NCBI GenBank assembly: GCA_021234155.1
Contig: JAJEKV010000011.1
Location: 3,099,069 to 3,163,068 of the forward strand
Length of the DNA: 64,000 nt
DNA from: Isoetes taiwanensis
Taxonomy: Eukaryota > Streptophyta > Lycopodiopsida > Isoetales > Isoetaceae
Direction: 5' to 3'
This document shows positions 36,974 to 48,589 of the stretch, piece after piece. The notes under the pieces were generated by a model. It was not told the DNA's origin, ran no database searches, and was given only the letters and a program-made list of their open reading frames with translations. Both the position numbers and the translations under genes were made by a program. How positions within the stretch are numbered: the first letter of the stretch is position 1; each line of letters begins with the position of its first letter.

Positions 36974-37339
36974 TTCTGAAATTAGATAGTTCCACATTAG
37001 ACTCCACGGGGGACCCCCGTATTTGGAGTCCGGGATCCGGTCTTTCCGGACAGCTTTGACTCGGTATTTCCGGACTCCCGCGATCAGCCACGCCATGCCC
37101 ATCAGAACGCGATGGGAGCCATCAACTGGGCCATGCCATTCCCGCATGCACCCGATGCCATTCGGGCATGCACCAACCGCTGCGGTTTCGGCGCAGATGA
37201 GCAAACCGGGCCTGCTGCCACGGTACTTCATTCTCACAAGTGTGGCGGTCCGTGGTACTGCGGGCAGGTGCATTCAAGAGGGCCACTTTTGAGCGGGCGT
37301 GAGGTGGGGTGGGAGCGCGGAGGCGGCCATGGTTTTCGG

Positions 37340-37895
37340 CCATGGGTAACATGGTATTTCTTGCCTGGAGTGACATGGTATTCCTGTCCATGAATAACAT
37401 GGTATTTCTGGCGATGACCACTGAGGTTAACACAACATAAGTTGTTTTAGAGCAATACAACTATTGCCACCTAAAAATGTACATAGTCCTAAGGCTGTGA
37501 CAACATAAAATGTTTTACATCAATAGAACTATTAAACTTTGACTAGACCATTGTATTTCTTGCCATGGTATTTCTTGCCATGGCACCATTGTATTTCCAG
37601 ACATACATAGCCCATGGTATTTCTTGCCATAGACCATGGTATTTCTTGCCATGGTACCATGGTATTTCTTGCCATAGACCATGGTATTTCCAGACATAGA
37701 CCATGGTATCCATGGTATTTCTTGCCATGGTACCATGGTATTTCCAGACATAGACCATGGTATTTCCAGACATAGACCATGCAATTGAATATGTTATTAC
37801 TAGGAACACACCATGGTATTTCAGGCCATATATCATGGTATCTCTGGCCATATACCAATGGTATTTCTGGCCTTATACCATGGTATTTCAGGGCC
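37340..37895. repeat. CCATGG-rich minisatellite, copy B
   Basis: The same repeat as at 33.9-34.6 kb but with fewer units and a different unit order, as expected for array turnover after duplication. Confidence 0.85.
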
Positions 37896-38153
37896 GTGAA
37901 AGCTTTATTTATGATATTCTCAAACATTCTGGTATATGTCAATTTCTGTCATCTGGCCTGTCAGAACTATCATCATTTGATTTTTAAATTGGGGCGTATC
38001 TAATGATCTGACAATAGTTGTCCTGCCCAAGAACACCTAACTGTTGTACCAGAGCACTCTTTCAAAAAAACAGGGCTGTTGTATCTCTTTCGAAAAAACA
38101 GGGTTCTATTGGTGTGCGCTATTGTGGATCGATTCCGGCGACATTGGTGTGCG

Positions 38154-39973
38154 CTATGGCGGCTTCCGGTTCCGGTAGAGCAGGCGCCATGGCGGTTCCG
38201 GCACAGCAGGTGCCCAAGAGCCAGAAAATGGGAGTGAGGATGATAGTGGGAGCTCATCCTACTTCTATTCGTCAGGGGAAATCTCCGCAGAGGAAGGGGA
38301 TGAAGCAGATTGGTCAAAAGGAATGGAAGTGGAAAGTGAGGAAGAAGAGGCAGATCCGGAGGATAGTGATCCGGATTATGTTGTAGAAGAGAATGAGGGC
38401 AATGAAGAGCATTTTTTCCCAGAGGAGAAGGAGATGATGGAAGCAGCCCGGGCTCGGGCTCTGAAAGCCAAGGCAAAGGCAAAGCAGGAAAAACAGATAA
38501 CTCCTTTGCATCCGAGCTCATTGAGAGTGATCAAGAAAGTGAAGCGGGCAGAGAGGGTCAGCCCAATTCGGGGGAAACCCATGCCTTCTAAAGTGGTAGC
38601 ATCCTACTCAAATGAGGACTCGGAAATCGACGAGGCAGCTTGGGAACGCAGGTATTACTACAGTAGGAAGAAGGCAAAGCATATTTGTTTGTTTCATGGT
38701 TGTGTATGGTCATCTGTAAAAAAGCAGAGGCTGCAGGAGCACCTTCTTAAGGTGCATGAATGGGACGTTATTGTAGAAGGCGCTTCAAAGGGTAGAAAAA
38801 GGCTTCCTGTAGTGAAGCAAAAGAGAAGGGAAGGTCGGGACATGCAGCAATACTTCTTGAGGAATGCCTTGGATCCGGAATACAAGTACAAGGTGAATTT
38901 GTACAGATTTTTGAAGAGATGTCGGGAACTAGCTTTGGGTTGTGGTCGGGCTATGCTGGAGAACATTCCAGATGGTGAGGAGAAGGAGAAGACTTTGGTG
39001 CAATATGCCGAGGATTATGTTGCTCGGAGGAAGCTGGAGTGGGAGAGAATGAAAGAACAAAAAATTGCACAGTATGAGAGGTACATTGCACAGAATTATG
39101 GCCTGGATGAGGTGGACAGAAAAGATTGGGTGGACCGAGAAGCTTTGGGTAATTTAGAGGTATGCAAGGAGGGATTGCAGACGAAGTTACTTCACTGTGG
39201 CAGATTTGAGTGGAGCAGCAGCGGGCATGGATCCCCTTCCACACCGGTCACTCAGCTAAGCAAATCTATAGCTGCTGGTATGTCTTTCAAAGCACCTCAA
39301 AAACCAAAGTTGAGGATCGGTTCTGAATTTCTCTCATCCGAACAAGTGGGTGCTGCTTCATCACCCGTGCACCAGATATCCACATACTTGGTATTGGAAG
39401 ATGACAGAGGTGTTGGTGATCCCGAGGTAATCAGGAGAACAGTGGTGACCATGACAGATGACTTCCTTCTTTCTTTTGATTTTTTTATGCACTTGGATGA
39501 CCTCATCACTTTGGAATGGGCTAACCAAAAAAAGAAGGGGAAGAGCACCAAATCTGCTCCAATTCTGCCAGCCTACAATGCACAATGGCTTTGTCCATTT
39601 GAGGAGCGACTTTGGCCCTGATCTCGGATCAAAAGGTGAATTTGTGATAGATCAAGGTGAGGCCTTCTCATTCGAGCATCCTGGTACGGATATTCCTGAG
39701 AAGATGGGACAATCTTAGCTGAATGAGCAATGCGTGGGAGCGTATCTCATGTAAGTGTCACTCTTTCTCATTTATTTCATTCTTGCACTGAATTCATAAA
39801 TCTTACAGGGTTGTCTCTCATACGATACCGGTCTCGAGGAGAAGATCTCATGTCTTCTTCCACCCGGCCATTGTGGACCTGTACATGAAGAAGGTTAAGT
39901 CCATCTGGAGGAAGCTGATTCCTGCCAAACCCCGAGAGCCACCCCTCTTCTATTGGATGCCTGTTTGTAGAAG
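38154..39973 (+). CDS. C2H2 zinc-finger / Ulp1-like cysteine protease, copy B exons 1-2
   Basis: A candidate SUMO-type deconjugating protease of the C48 clan. Exon 1 is open from 38,323 to 39,621. It has an acidic N-terminus, a Lys/Ala-rich segment, a zinc finger CLFHGC..H..H (C-X4-C-X12-H-X4-H, about 38,685-38,755), a charged coiled-coil-like region and 'LITLEWANQKK' (about 39,504). A frameshift at about 39,620 (copy A reads through) and a TAG at 39,717 where copy A has TGG precede a clean donor 'cat|gtaagt' at 39,751. Exon 2 is 39,809-39,973 ('HPAIVDLYMKKVKSIW'). A likely start ATG at 38,154 is one base out of frame with the main frame. Exons 3-4 lie at 42,563-42,619/55,898 and 56,068. It is disrupted by two insertions and probably dead. 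The same architecture in both copies suggests a TE-borne or TE-derived gene. Confidence 0.7.
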
Positions 39974-40004
39974 GTTATCCTTTCCAAAGACTTTGGCTAT
40001 TCAC

Positions 40005-40457
40005 ACAACCAATACACAATTACTATTAGCATTAATTAACGTAAACCATTGCATTCAACACATTTAAATTAAATCCCCCTTAAAACCCCCTTTGGTTTGG
40101 GTGCATATTCACACGAGGGGTTACTCCGGGCATCGAGAGCTGTCAGATGGGCATATTTGCCCTTTATTCCTTGATCTGGACCGTACATAACGATCCTCGT
40201 TTGTGGGGTATGCCTGTACAAGTTTTTGTATGTTGTATATCAAGATTTGCAAAATACTATAAGATTTGAGGGAATATACTTAATGGTGTTAATTTTGTAC
40301 GTGTATTATTAATTTTTAGGGGCTCTCGCTGCCCTGCGTAACCCCTCGTGTGAATATGCACCCAAACCAAAGGGGGTTTTAAGGGGGATTTAATTTAAAT
40401 GTGTTGAATGCAATGGTTTACGTTAATTAATGCTAATAGTAATTGTGTATTGGTTGT
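40005..40457. mobile_element. Fold-back MITE with ~135-bp terminal inverted repeats
   Basis: Left end 'acaaccaatacacaattact' and right end 'agtaattgtgtattggttgt' are perfect inverted repeats that continue for ~135 bp with only a few mismatches ('gaggggttactccgggcatc' against its partner near 40,335). The interior is ~180 bp and non-coding. It abuts the left border of the larger insertion, so it may be that element's own end or a later nested arrival. Confidence 0.85.
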
Positions 40458-42509
40458 TATATTAAAAAAAAATTTTGGGCCGTTCGGGCCCTAACAACCT
40501 TAAAAAACCTTAAAGACCTTGGGGAATTGATATGCCGAATCGGGGTTTAGTTTGAAGAAGAAGATGGAGTTTATTAAAATATAAGGGTAGCAAGAAATGT
40601 GCATATGCAATTTATATAATGTTCTTTGAGGCAATCTCACTAACACATTTTAGGGGATTTAAACCCATTACATATCTTAATTAAAAAGTTTTGCCTTCGA
40701 ATGTCCCCTTTAAGTGGCATTGAATAACGTGAACAATGTTCCACTTCTATTATCCACAGAGTTGGAAAACAATGTTAAATTGGCATCTAGAATGAGCGTG
40801 AAGAATGTTCCACTTCTACTATCCACCGAGTTGGAAAACAAAGTTGGAAAACAATGGCTTGAGTTGGAAAACAAAGTTGGAAAACAATGGCTTGTAGCAG
40901 GAAGCATGACCACTACAGTTGTGTACGAGAAAACAAAATGCGCCTCTACCTGAGCATATGAGAAAAGTGCAGAGCATCTCAGATATACAAGCAATGTGTA
41001 TGCAATCTCCTAGTTTCTGAATGGCAAACAAATAGAAGCAAAGCCACAAAAAACTATGAGGATATTTAGCATAAAAGGATGTCTGAGAACTTGTCCTATT
41101 GCAAGTGAACCAAAAATAATAACAAGAAACAAAGCAAAATAAAGGAGAAACTATGGAGCAGATGGAGTAGTTTTAACGCCATTTTTTATATTTGGTCTGA
41201 AAACCGACACAAATATCATAATGGACAATGCATTCTGGAATAGAGGAGATGTAGATAACAATCTTAGTTTGTCAAATCTGGATTTGTAAAAAAATTGAAT
41301 GTGAAATCACGGATGCACAAATTAATGAAATACAAAATCTGTACTTACCTCTTCTCATATGCTTGCAATCTCGTGAGACTTTAGGCCAGCAATAGTTAAC
41401 TAGAAGGACAAACATAGTTAGAGCTCAAATCAGAGTGGAACATGAAAACCACATAGTTAGAGCTCAAATCGAGAGTGAAACATGAAAACCACGGGGAATA
41501 ATTTGATCAACGTCTTCCTATCTTTTGGGATGAGCGTCTTCCTCTGCTTGCCGATTATGGGAAACCCCGCAGTGAATATGGCGGTGATCATCTACTCTTT
41601 CCTTCCATACCTACAATGCAATGGCTGGGCGTTTGCATGCCCGACCTCTACATATGCCCCTGTTTCTTTGGAGAAAGGCGATTACAAAACCCACCAGTTG
41701 AAGATGAGAATGAAAATGAGAATGGCGACCCTTGGCCTTTGCAACCCATTTGAAACATCTCAAGGGTCTTTGTGGGAGGAGGAACCAAAGGCGGATGTGC
41801 AAGTAAATGCTTGAGTAAAACAACTCGGAAAAATGAAGCGAGAACACAAGATGCATCTCTGATCTTTTAAGAAAGCCGCACAAGAGGCGAGGCCTCGATC
41901 TGCATAGATGGCAAGGAGAAAACAAGTAAATTTAAAACAGAAATGCATAAAAAGCTGGTAGAGCCATGTTTAGGTGAGAGCCCGATCCTCAAATTTGGTG
42001 AAGTTCGCCGTGCTCCTCACCTTGCTCCCGGTCGTGCGGCTCTTGCGGGCAATGAAGACCTCGAAAAGGAAATATCGCGGCCTTATCCATGGGCTGTTTT
42101 GAACTGATTCGATCTTCACAAACCTAGCAAATAAAACTGATTCGACCTTGAAATTTCCATGCTTCTGTTCCGATGATGCTTACTCTCTGCTTCGGATCCG
42201 CCTAAAAGTACCAGTGCTCCACCCCTGCAGAATTTGTGCCATCAGGTAGCAAACCCTATCTAGTAAACCCTATTTCTAAATGGCTCGAGGGTTGCATGTG
42301 AAGGAGCCTCAATAAGCTAATTGAGAAAAAATACAACATGGCCCATGGGTCTAAACCATTGAACAAAAACACTAAAATTTAATGCAGGCGTATGTGCACT
42401 CTAGATATACTAATTAGTAGTTCCCATGCGATACGCTTTCAAAATCATATAAAAACCTTAGAAAAAATAGTACAAAAATACAAAACCAACCCCCTGTTAT
42501 TATGCTACG
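40458..42509. other. Insert interior without recognised gene
   Basis: AT-rich. It holds a short direct repeat 'gttggaaaacaa..tggcttg' at 40,830-40,890, a related repeat near 40,740-40,830 ('gttccacttct..tatccac'), and 'acatagttagagctcaaatc' twice (41,414 and 41,453). Nothing protein-like is recognised. Confidence 0.45.
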
Positions 42510-42515
42510 TATTCA

Positions 42516-42619
42516 TAATTTATGATATTTATAAGTAGTAAATTCTGATTGATTAATTGCAGCCATCATTGGAGCCTATATGTTAATTGTGCCGATTGGG
42601 AAGTCTGCCGGACTCTTGG
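42516..42619 (+). pseudogene. Ulp1-like copy B: end of intron 2 and start of exon 3
   Basis: The acceptor 'gattaattgcag' (42,551-42,562) is followed by exon 3 encoding HHWSLYVN, the conserved histidine block of Ulp1 proteases. Spliced to exon 2 the frame is kept. Exon 3 is cut after 'ggactcttgg' by the 13.3-kb retrotransposon; 42,615-42,619 'cttgg' is the left target-site duplicate. Confidence 0.8.
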
Positions 42620-44280
42620 TGTGACGTCCCCTACTCGTATACGGTGCACCCACCGTATACAAACAGGAGTTCATCCCCCATACCAGCTCCATACTGATAC
42701 AGGGCCCTCCACAATCACTGCACCCGTAATGAGTCCCAGTGGGAAGAGTGAAGGGGTCATTTTACCCCGTCTCCCTCAGGGCCTACCTAGCTGCGGAAGC
42801 GTAAACATACATGTCAGTATACAACATAATCACATATCCACCTCGAAGGGTGGAGCATCAACATCTGCATAGACAATGATCAGCATCATACATAAGGATC
42901 CTACCCAAGGCTCGGACTTCGAAGGGATGGCCCGGCGGCTTGGGTCTCCGAGTTCATTCTTGAGGCATGAATTCATGGCAATGGATTTGGCTGGCATAAG
43001 AACATGGCTTAGGGTTGTCCACTCCATCCGCCCCTCCTGTGCACACTTTGCAGAGTAGGTTGAAAAGTGTTGGGACCCGGTAGGCCCGGCCGGATGCACG
43101 GCCAAAGGGCTACTCCGGGCTCATCTTCGATTCGATGGGGGCGGGTAGGGATCACTCCCTCCGAGAGATCTACATCTTGACTCAAGGTGACTAGAGGGCC
43201 CTTTGCCGTATTATTTGAACCCACCGGAAAGTGAACACCACTTCACGGGTGTCGAGCCCATGCCTTGCCCCGACTTGACGATGGCAAGCCATTGGACCTA
43301 GTCACAATGGTTCCGGTAGGCCTTACACACCCGGAGGAACCGTTCAAGAGTCGGGACATGAACCTCCTTCTCGGCCGGTCGGCCCCTTCACCCACATCCC
43401 CGGTGCGGCTCTTGTGCCAGCCTGAATCTACAAGTGTGCTAGAGAGGCTACTCTAGGAGCATCAACTACAAAGCTTTAGGTCTCTACCCCCCTTCCCAAT
43501 ACAAGGAGTTCATAGAGATACATAACCCATATACTTCACAAAGAACTAAAGAACTAGATCTAATCTACAACATAGAGTTAGGTTCTTTAGTTAGAATCTG
43601 CTATCTAGAGATCTAGAGGGCTGCTATGGGCAATCTAATATGCTAAACCTACTGATTCAATGACTAAAATAGGGTTTAGACTATCTAATTGGCCAAATAC
43701 CTGATCCTTGAGGGGCTCCTCCTGACCTGAGCTCGACCATCCTGCTGAGACGCCCGAATCAAGGAAAACTAAGGATGCAATTCTCCCGGTGATGGGGGAG
43801 GCGGTTTAATTTGTTGAGGCCAAAAAGCAGAAGTTCTAAAGCCCCTAAAATCGAAAATTGGGCAAGTTAGGGTTTCCCACCCTATATAGACAAGGGGGTT
43901 GGTTAGGGTTTCCAATTATCCTCTTTTGGCATGTGGGATAATTGGAAATGGGCCCACTTGCCTTTAAGGGCTAGGTGGCCAAATGTGCACACATGGAAAT
44001 GTGTGCCCACATTAATGTGTACATTGGAAAATGTGCACATTAATTGCACCTATGGGTGTGGCCCACTTGGCATGAAGTGTCCACTTGGAAATGTGTGCCC
44101 CCATTAATGTGTACATTGGAAAATGTGCACATTAATAGTTGCACATATTTCTGGCGAGTTGCCCCCTAGGGCTACCCACTGGCTGCGCTAAGCGTACCGC
44201 CAGCCGGAGTGTGGCGTGTATGGCGGCGTGTGGCGATGCGGTATCGCCCCGGGCGTATATATTTGTGCTGGAACGTCACA
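42620..44280 (-). repeat. 3' LTR (left copy)
   Basis: 1,661 bp, starting 'tgtgacgtcccctactcg' and ending 'gctggaacgtcaca' on the plus strand, with short inverted termini TGTGACGT/ACGTCACA. A 'ctatatagac' TATA-like motif at 43,892 probably drives transcription on the minus strand. It contains a 'gtgtgcccacattaatgtgtacattggaaaatgtgcacat'-type subrepeat twice (about 44,000-44,130). Confidence 0.92.
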
Positions 44281-44316
44281 TTCTCCCCACCTTGAATTGA
44301 TGCTGTCCGCAGCATC
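44281..44316 (-). promoter_or_regulatory. Polypurine tract and adjacent hairpin
   Basis: On the minus strand 'ttcaaggtggggagaa' directly abuts the 3' LTR, the expected position and composition of the plus-strand-priming polypurine tract. The perfect 7-bp-stem hairpin 'gatgctgtccgcagcatc' at 44,299-44,316 is conserved in the LTR-flanking remnant at 18,942. Confidence 0.8.
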
Positions 44317-45330
44317 GTGGGTCTCCCCACCTTGGGATCGACCTAACCTGCAATCAACCTGATACATACGATAACTACCATAATCCCTACACATTTATTA
44401 AGATTACCTTAAGGTAATATTTTTAGGACATTATTCAACGTTATATTATGAAATAACTTATCAATTTATAACATCATTAAAACATGTTACCCAATAATTC
44501 ACTTAACATGACAATTAAGTTTATCAAAATTAAAATTAACGTTCGAGGTACTCTTCATTCCTTGCAACACATTCCAACAAAATTTGTGTTGCAAGTCTTC
44601 ATCTTCGACCTCCTTGCCCCCCGGGGGGCTCTATTGGCTGCAGTGCCGACACTACGTTAGTACCATTTAATTATAATTAAAGTTTTGGTTATATGGTGAC
44701 CACCCCACCTATCTACATGGATGCATGGCTAATCTCCCGGCGTAGGAAGAGGGTGGATCTTCCATTATGGCCGAGGAGAGCGGCGCCTATATGCCTATGC
44801 CGCTTATGCCTACACCCTAGTTGCCCGGTGGAGGATAGGTCCTTCGGTATATGGGGCGTGAAGGCCTGATTCCTCCTATCAAAGCATATATGGGGCTAGA
44901 GGTGCTTTTCCTATCGGTGCATTCCTTCATGACCTCCTTTCTCGAGGTCGTCTACTTTAGTGGAGACAGTAGACTTTCTAATCTACCTTCCACTCGCCCA
45001 AGCGGTGGGGCGGTCATGCCTACATTGACATTACACCACGCCCTAGAGATCACCGTAGTGGTCCCATCATCGGTAACAACGCATCGACCCCTACTAAGCA
45101 TAGGTTGCATCGTGGATTAATCTTAATTACACAGAATTAACCTACACAAATCGACATGCAGAGCCGATTTCTTCGGAGATGACCTTGCCGTCCCATTGCT
45201 CCCATAAGCGTGGATCTTTGCTTTACTAAATCTTTCTTAAGTACCCCGTCGCGTCTTCCAGCGGTAAGTGTTTCCACTTGACCAAATTTGGAGGAATTCT
45301 GATCTCCTCGTTTTCTTGAAAGCTTTATCA
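44317..45330. other. 3' untranslated region of the element
   Basis: About 1 kb between integrase and the PPT, AT-rich at 44,390-44,560. Short frames exist on both strands, but none shows a known domain. Confidence 0.5.
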
Positions 45331-46450
45331 AGAATCAATTCGGAACTATTTCATTTTGCTCCTCCCGTCATTTCCAATAACGTTGGAGAGTCCAAGACCG
45401 TGCGGATTTGGAGTGTGCTTCTTCAACAAACTCACGTGGAAGACCTTATGAATCTTTAGGTGTCTTTGGCAAGTCTAGCTTGTAGGATTGATTGCCTACT
45501 CTCTTGACTATTCGAAAGGTCCAGCCCACCTTGGAGCAAGCTTCTTGCAATTCCCTATCCTGAGCTTAAGCTTGCTTCACCTTGATCTTGAGCCAAACAT
45601 CATCTCCAACTTTGAACTCTCATTCGATGCTTGTCGGCGATGCTCTTCGACGACTTCTTCTTTAGCGGCCAGATACCCTCGAACTTCTTCCACAAAGGCT
45701 GCGCATATCGGCCAACATCTGCTGCGAAACTTCCACTTTTGACACGGGGTTGTGCCAAGTAATGCAGAGTTAAACAGCGATAAGCGTAATTGATCATAAG
45801 CGGCGACATTTGGGATGATTCCTGCTTGGTGCTATTGTATGCAAACTCCACCAAGTGAATAAATTCTTCCCACATACCTTGCTTATTCCAGACATAGTTT
45901 CGTAGCATGTCCTCTAAAATCCTGTTGGTCCGCTCCGTTGGCCATCCGTCTCGAGGGTGATATGCGTGCTCATGGATAACCGATGCAGATAATCGTCGTA
46001 AAGAGGTCTTGCCGGAAGGCACTCATGAACCGGATCCACATGGGAGATAATCTCTCTTGGCATGCCATGGAGCACGAAGATCTCTTTGGTGAAGAGCTTC
46101 GCTGTATCCATAGCCGTATCTGTGGTCCTGCAAGGCACAAAATGTGCCATCTTCGACAACTTGTCGACCACTACCATCAAGGCATCTTTCCCTCTTACGG
46201 TCCTTGGGAGCCTTGTGATGAAATCCATGCTAATCACCTCCCACTTAGCATTTGGCACCGCTAATGGCTCTAAGGCTCCTGGAATTCGAAGCTGCTCCGC
46301 TTTCGTCTGCTGACATAGCTGGCATTCTCTGATGTAGCGAGCTACTTGCTTCTTCATTCCTGGCCAATAATAGCTGCTGCGCACTTTGAAATATGTTTTC
46401 ATGAATCCCGCATGGCGGCTATTGGGCTGTTGTGTGCGTGTCATGGAGGA
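45330..46450 (-). CDS. Integrase (frameshifted)
   Basis: It inserts the element's DNA copy. The minus strand shows the end of the HHCC zinc region ('YIRECQLCQQTK', about 46,310-46,345), the catalytic core with 'VISMDFITRLPR' (first Asp, about 46,215) and 'VVVDKLSKMAHF', then, after a frameshift at about 46,010, 'DGWPTERTNRILEDMLRNYV' with the catalytic Glu region (about 45,885-45,945). The C-terminal barrel-like block 'FRIVKRVGNQSYKLDLPKTP' follows in another frame near 45,460-45,520. The middle Asp block reads 'DPVHECLP', so it may be altered. A chromodomain was sought downstream and not recognised. Confidence 0.85.
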
Positions 46451-46689
46451 TCAATTTCCTTACACACGATGATTGGTGCACGCACAACTTGTTCTTATGG
46501 TATAACAGGTTGCCTTCCTTCTTAAAATGTTTAAAGGCTTCCCGCTCCTTATCTGTTCTAGCCTCCCTAGAGAGACTTGCCCATACTTCCTTGAAATCTA
46601 CGTCCGTTGGCAAGGACTCTTCAATCCTCTTACCAAAGTCGCTGGAGATCGTCGAAATTGCATTGCAATGCACTCTAGTTGTCAGGGGA

Positions 46690-47380
46690 TGCCTTGAAAG
46701 CGCATCCGCTACCACATTGAGCTTCCACGGCTTGTAGACTATATCAAAGTCGTACTCTTCAAGGAACTCCATCCACCTTCTACGCCTCGGGTTGAGGTGT
46801 GGTTGCGTGAATACATATTGGAGGCTACGGTGGTGCGTATCCAATTTGGAACTTCCTTCCCAAAAGGTAGTGCCTCCAAATTCTTAATGCCACGACAACA
46901 TAAGCAATTCTTGATCGTGCGTGGGGTAGCGTGTTTGGCGTCGTTCATCTTCACGGAATCATACGCTACCGCGCTCTTCTTGCATATGCACTGTAGCTAT
47001 CTTACTCGCGTGCGTCGCTACAAGCTTGTCTTTCTGCGGGTCAGCAGGGGTTAAAGGCGGTTGTTAAAGCTTCCTTCAACAATTCAAAGCCTGCTTGAGC
47101 TTTCTTGTGCCAATGCTCTGCCCAATCTTTCACTTTCTCCGCCCTCGTCAAGTCTGTTAGCGGGGCTGCTATCTTGGCAAAGTTCTTTCTGAACTTCTGT
47201 AGTACCACTGCTAGGCCGAGAAAAACCGACTTCATGCACATTCTTGGAGCGGCCCTTTGAATGGCGGCTTCAATCTTTGCAGGATCCGTCGAGATGCCGC
47301 CTGCTGAGATCACATGTCCTAGATACTCCACCTTTCTGTTGAAGTGGCACCCGACAACTTGGCGTTGGCTGGTGCCTCTT
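46690..47380 (-). CDS. RT connection and RNase H (frameshifted)
   Basis: Directly after the RT, 'EYLGHVISAGGISTDPAKIE' (about 47,265-47,330) and 'FRKNFAKIAAPLTDLT' are the usual connection segment. RNase H follows across frame breaks: 'KMNDAKHATPRTIKNCL' (about 46,900-46,950), 'THHRSLQYVFTQPHLNPRRR' (about 46,780-46,840) and 'DIVYKPWKLNVVADALSRHP' (about 46,690-46,750), ending in the conserved ADALSR block. Confidence 0.85.
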
Positions 47381-47960
47381 CAACTTCTCGGCACTCTTCT
47401 CAAGTGTTGTACGTGCTCTTCAAGGGATCTGCTATACACCAAAATGTCATCAAAGAAAACAATCACAAAGGTGTCTAAGAACTCCCTGAAGATGTCGTTC
47501 ATGAGCCTCATGAACGTTGCGGGGGCATTCGATAAGCCGAAGGGCATTACCGTGAACTCATAGTGCCCATACCGCGTTCTGAAGGCGGTCTTATGGATAT
47601 CTTCTTCCTTTATCCTGATCTGATGATAACCTGACCTTAAGTCGATTTTGGAGAAGATCTTTGCACCTTGGAGCTGATCCATCAAGTCATCGATCTGGGG
47701 AGGCTGCGTACTTGTTCTTAATGGTGTGCTTGTTCAACTGCCTATAGTCTATGCACATCCTTAAACTGCCATCCTTCTTCTTAACGAAGAGAATGGGCGC
47801 TCCAAATGGCGAAACACTAGGTCTAATAAAACCTAGGTCAAGCAGCTCCTGCAACTGCTTCTTCAGCTCCGACAATTCCTGCGTTGTCATTCTATATGGA
47901 GCCTTGCTCGTTGGCTTTGTTCCTGGTTCGAGTGCAATCTCGCACTCAACTCCCCTATAA
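47381..47960 (-). CDS. Ty3/gypsy reverse transcriptase
   Basis: Copies genomic RNA of the element. Minus-strand motifs: '[20 protein letters not shown]' (47,757-47,816), '[15 protein letters not shown]', then, after a one-frame shift near 47,690, '[20 protein letters not shown]', '[20 protein letters not shown]' and the catalytic '[12 protein letters not shown]' (FDD, about 47,425-47,460). All core motifs are present, so this was recently functional apart from the single frameshift. Confidence 0.9.
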
Positions 47961-48520
47961 GGAGGGAGCTGCTTGATCTCATCTGGAAAGAGATCATGGA
48001 ACTCCGTGATCAGCTTAGCTACTTGCTTCGGCAACTTGCTGAGCACCTTGTCTTCTTTGCTTCCTTCCGATTCCGGCTCACTAATCTCAAGCTTGAAGAT
48101 GTATGCCACCTGCTCGCTCTTGATGCACTTGAACAGCCTCTTAGAAGACATACACTGCATGATGGAAACAACTTCCTTACCTGTTATCTCAATAATCCTG
48201 CCGTCGGGTGTTGGGAAGGTCACCTTCCGCTTTCCACAATCGATAATGGCCCCTGCTGGTCCAAGGTACTCCATTCCTATAATCAAGTCGTACTTGCCAA
48301 TGCCCATTACTTACGCCCCCATCGGATATTAATCCACGGCAAGTCGATGTCGAAGTTAATTCTCTTGCCGCCGTCGCCGCCTTCTTGCACCACTTGCTAA
48401 GACAACGGGCCTTGGCTTTGACTTTAGTGGTTTCAACTTCAACATTTGAACTATTCTGGGGGATGCAAAGTTATGGCTACTTCCTGAGTCTATCAAGACT
48501 ATGAATGACTTGGCCTTGGC
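47961..48520 (-). CDS. Retropepsin-like aspartic protease region
   Basis: The minus strand reads [20 protein letters not shown] (about 48,445-48,510), the DSG active-site block with its typical FAS continuation. In the next open frame, from 48,307, comes '[20 protein letters not shown]' (about 48,240-48,300), which corresponds to the flap/second half of Ty3-type proteases, followed by the linker to RT. A frameshift lies between about 48,320 and 48,430. Confidence 0.85.
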
Positions 48521-48589
48521 CTTCCCTACTGTGGAAATTACTTTATACTGGCTCTCTGCTTGCTCTGTATCTATTGCGGCAAAGATATG

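Larger units (their letters stand above)
33616..36988 (+). repeat. Tandem duplication unit A (Ulp1-like locus)
   Basis: This 3.4-kb unit and the next (36,989 onward) match from 'tagactccacg' through the minisatellite, the Ulp1-like exons 1-3 and part of intron 3. Unit A ends inside intron 3 at 'gatagttccacat', joined directly to the start of unit B. In unit B the same intron continues ('ccacatgtctccag') into exon 4. Unit A is the more damaged copy. Confidence 0.85.
36989..40003 (+). repeat. Tandem duplication unit B, left part
   Basis: It begins with 'tagactccacgggggacccc', including the ~11-15 bp that belong to the phytocyanin fragment left of unit A. This shows the duplicated block started within that fragment. 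Unit B continues after two insertions at 42,510-42,619 and again from 55,898. Confidence 0.85.
39998..42515. mobile_element. 2.5-kb insertion in intron 2 of copy B
   Basis: Copy A reads continuously 'ggctattcataatttatg'. In copy B this site is split after 'tattca' (39,998-40,003), and 'tattca' repeats at 42,510-42,515, giving a 6-bp target-site duplication around 40,004-42,509. The left end of the insert is a fold-back MITE; the remainder is AT-rich with no recognised protein. The insertion must be younger than the A/B duplication. Confidence 0.75.

Noticed and set aside
45100-45330. Chromodomain after integrase
   Set aside because: I looked for aromatic-cage and 'WEP' type residues and found only short, ambiguous peptides; not supported.
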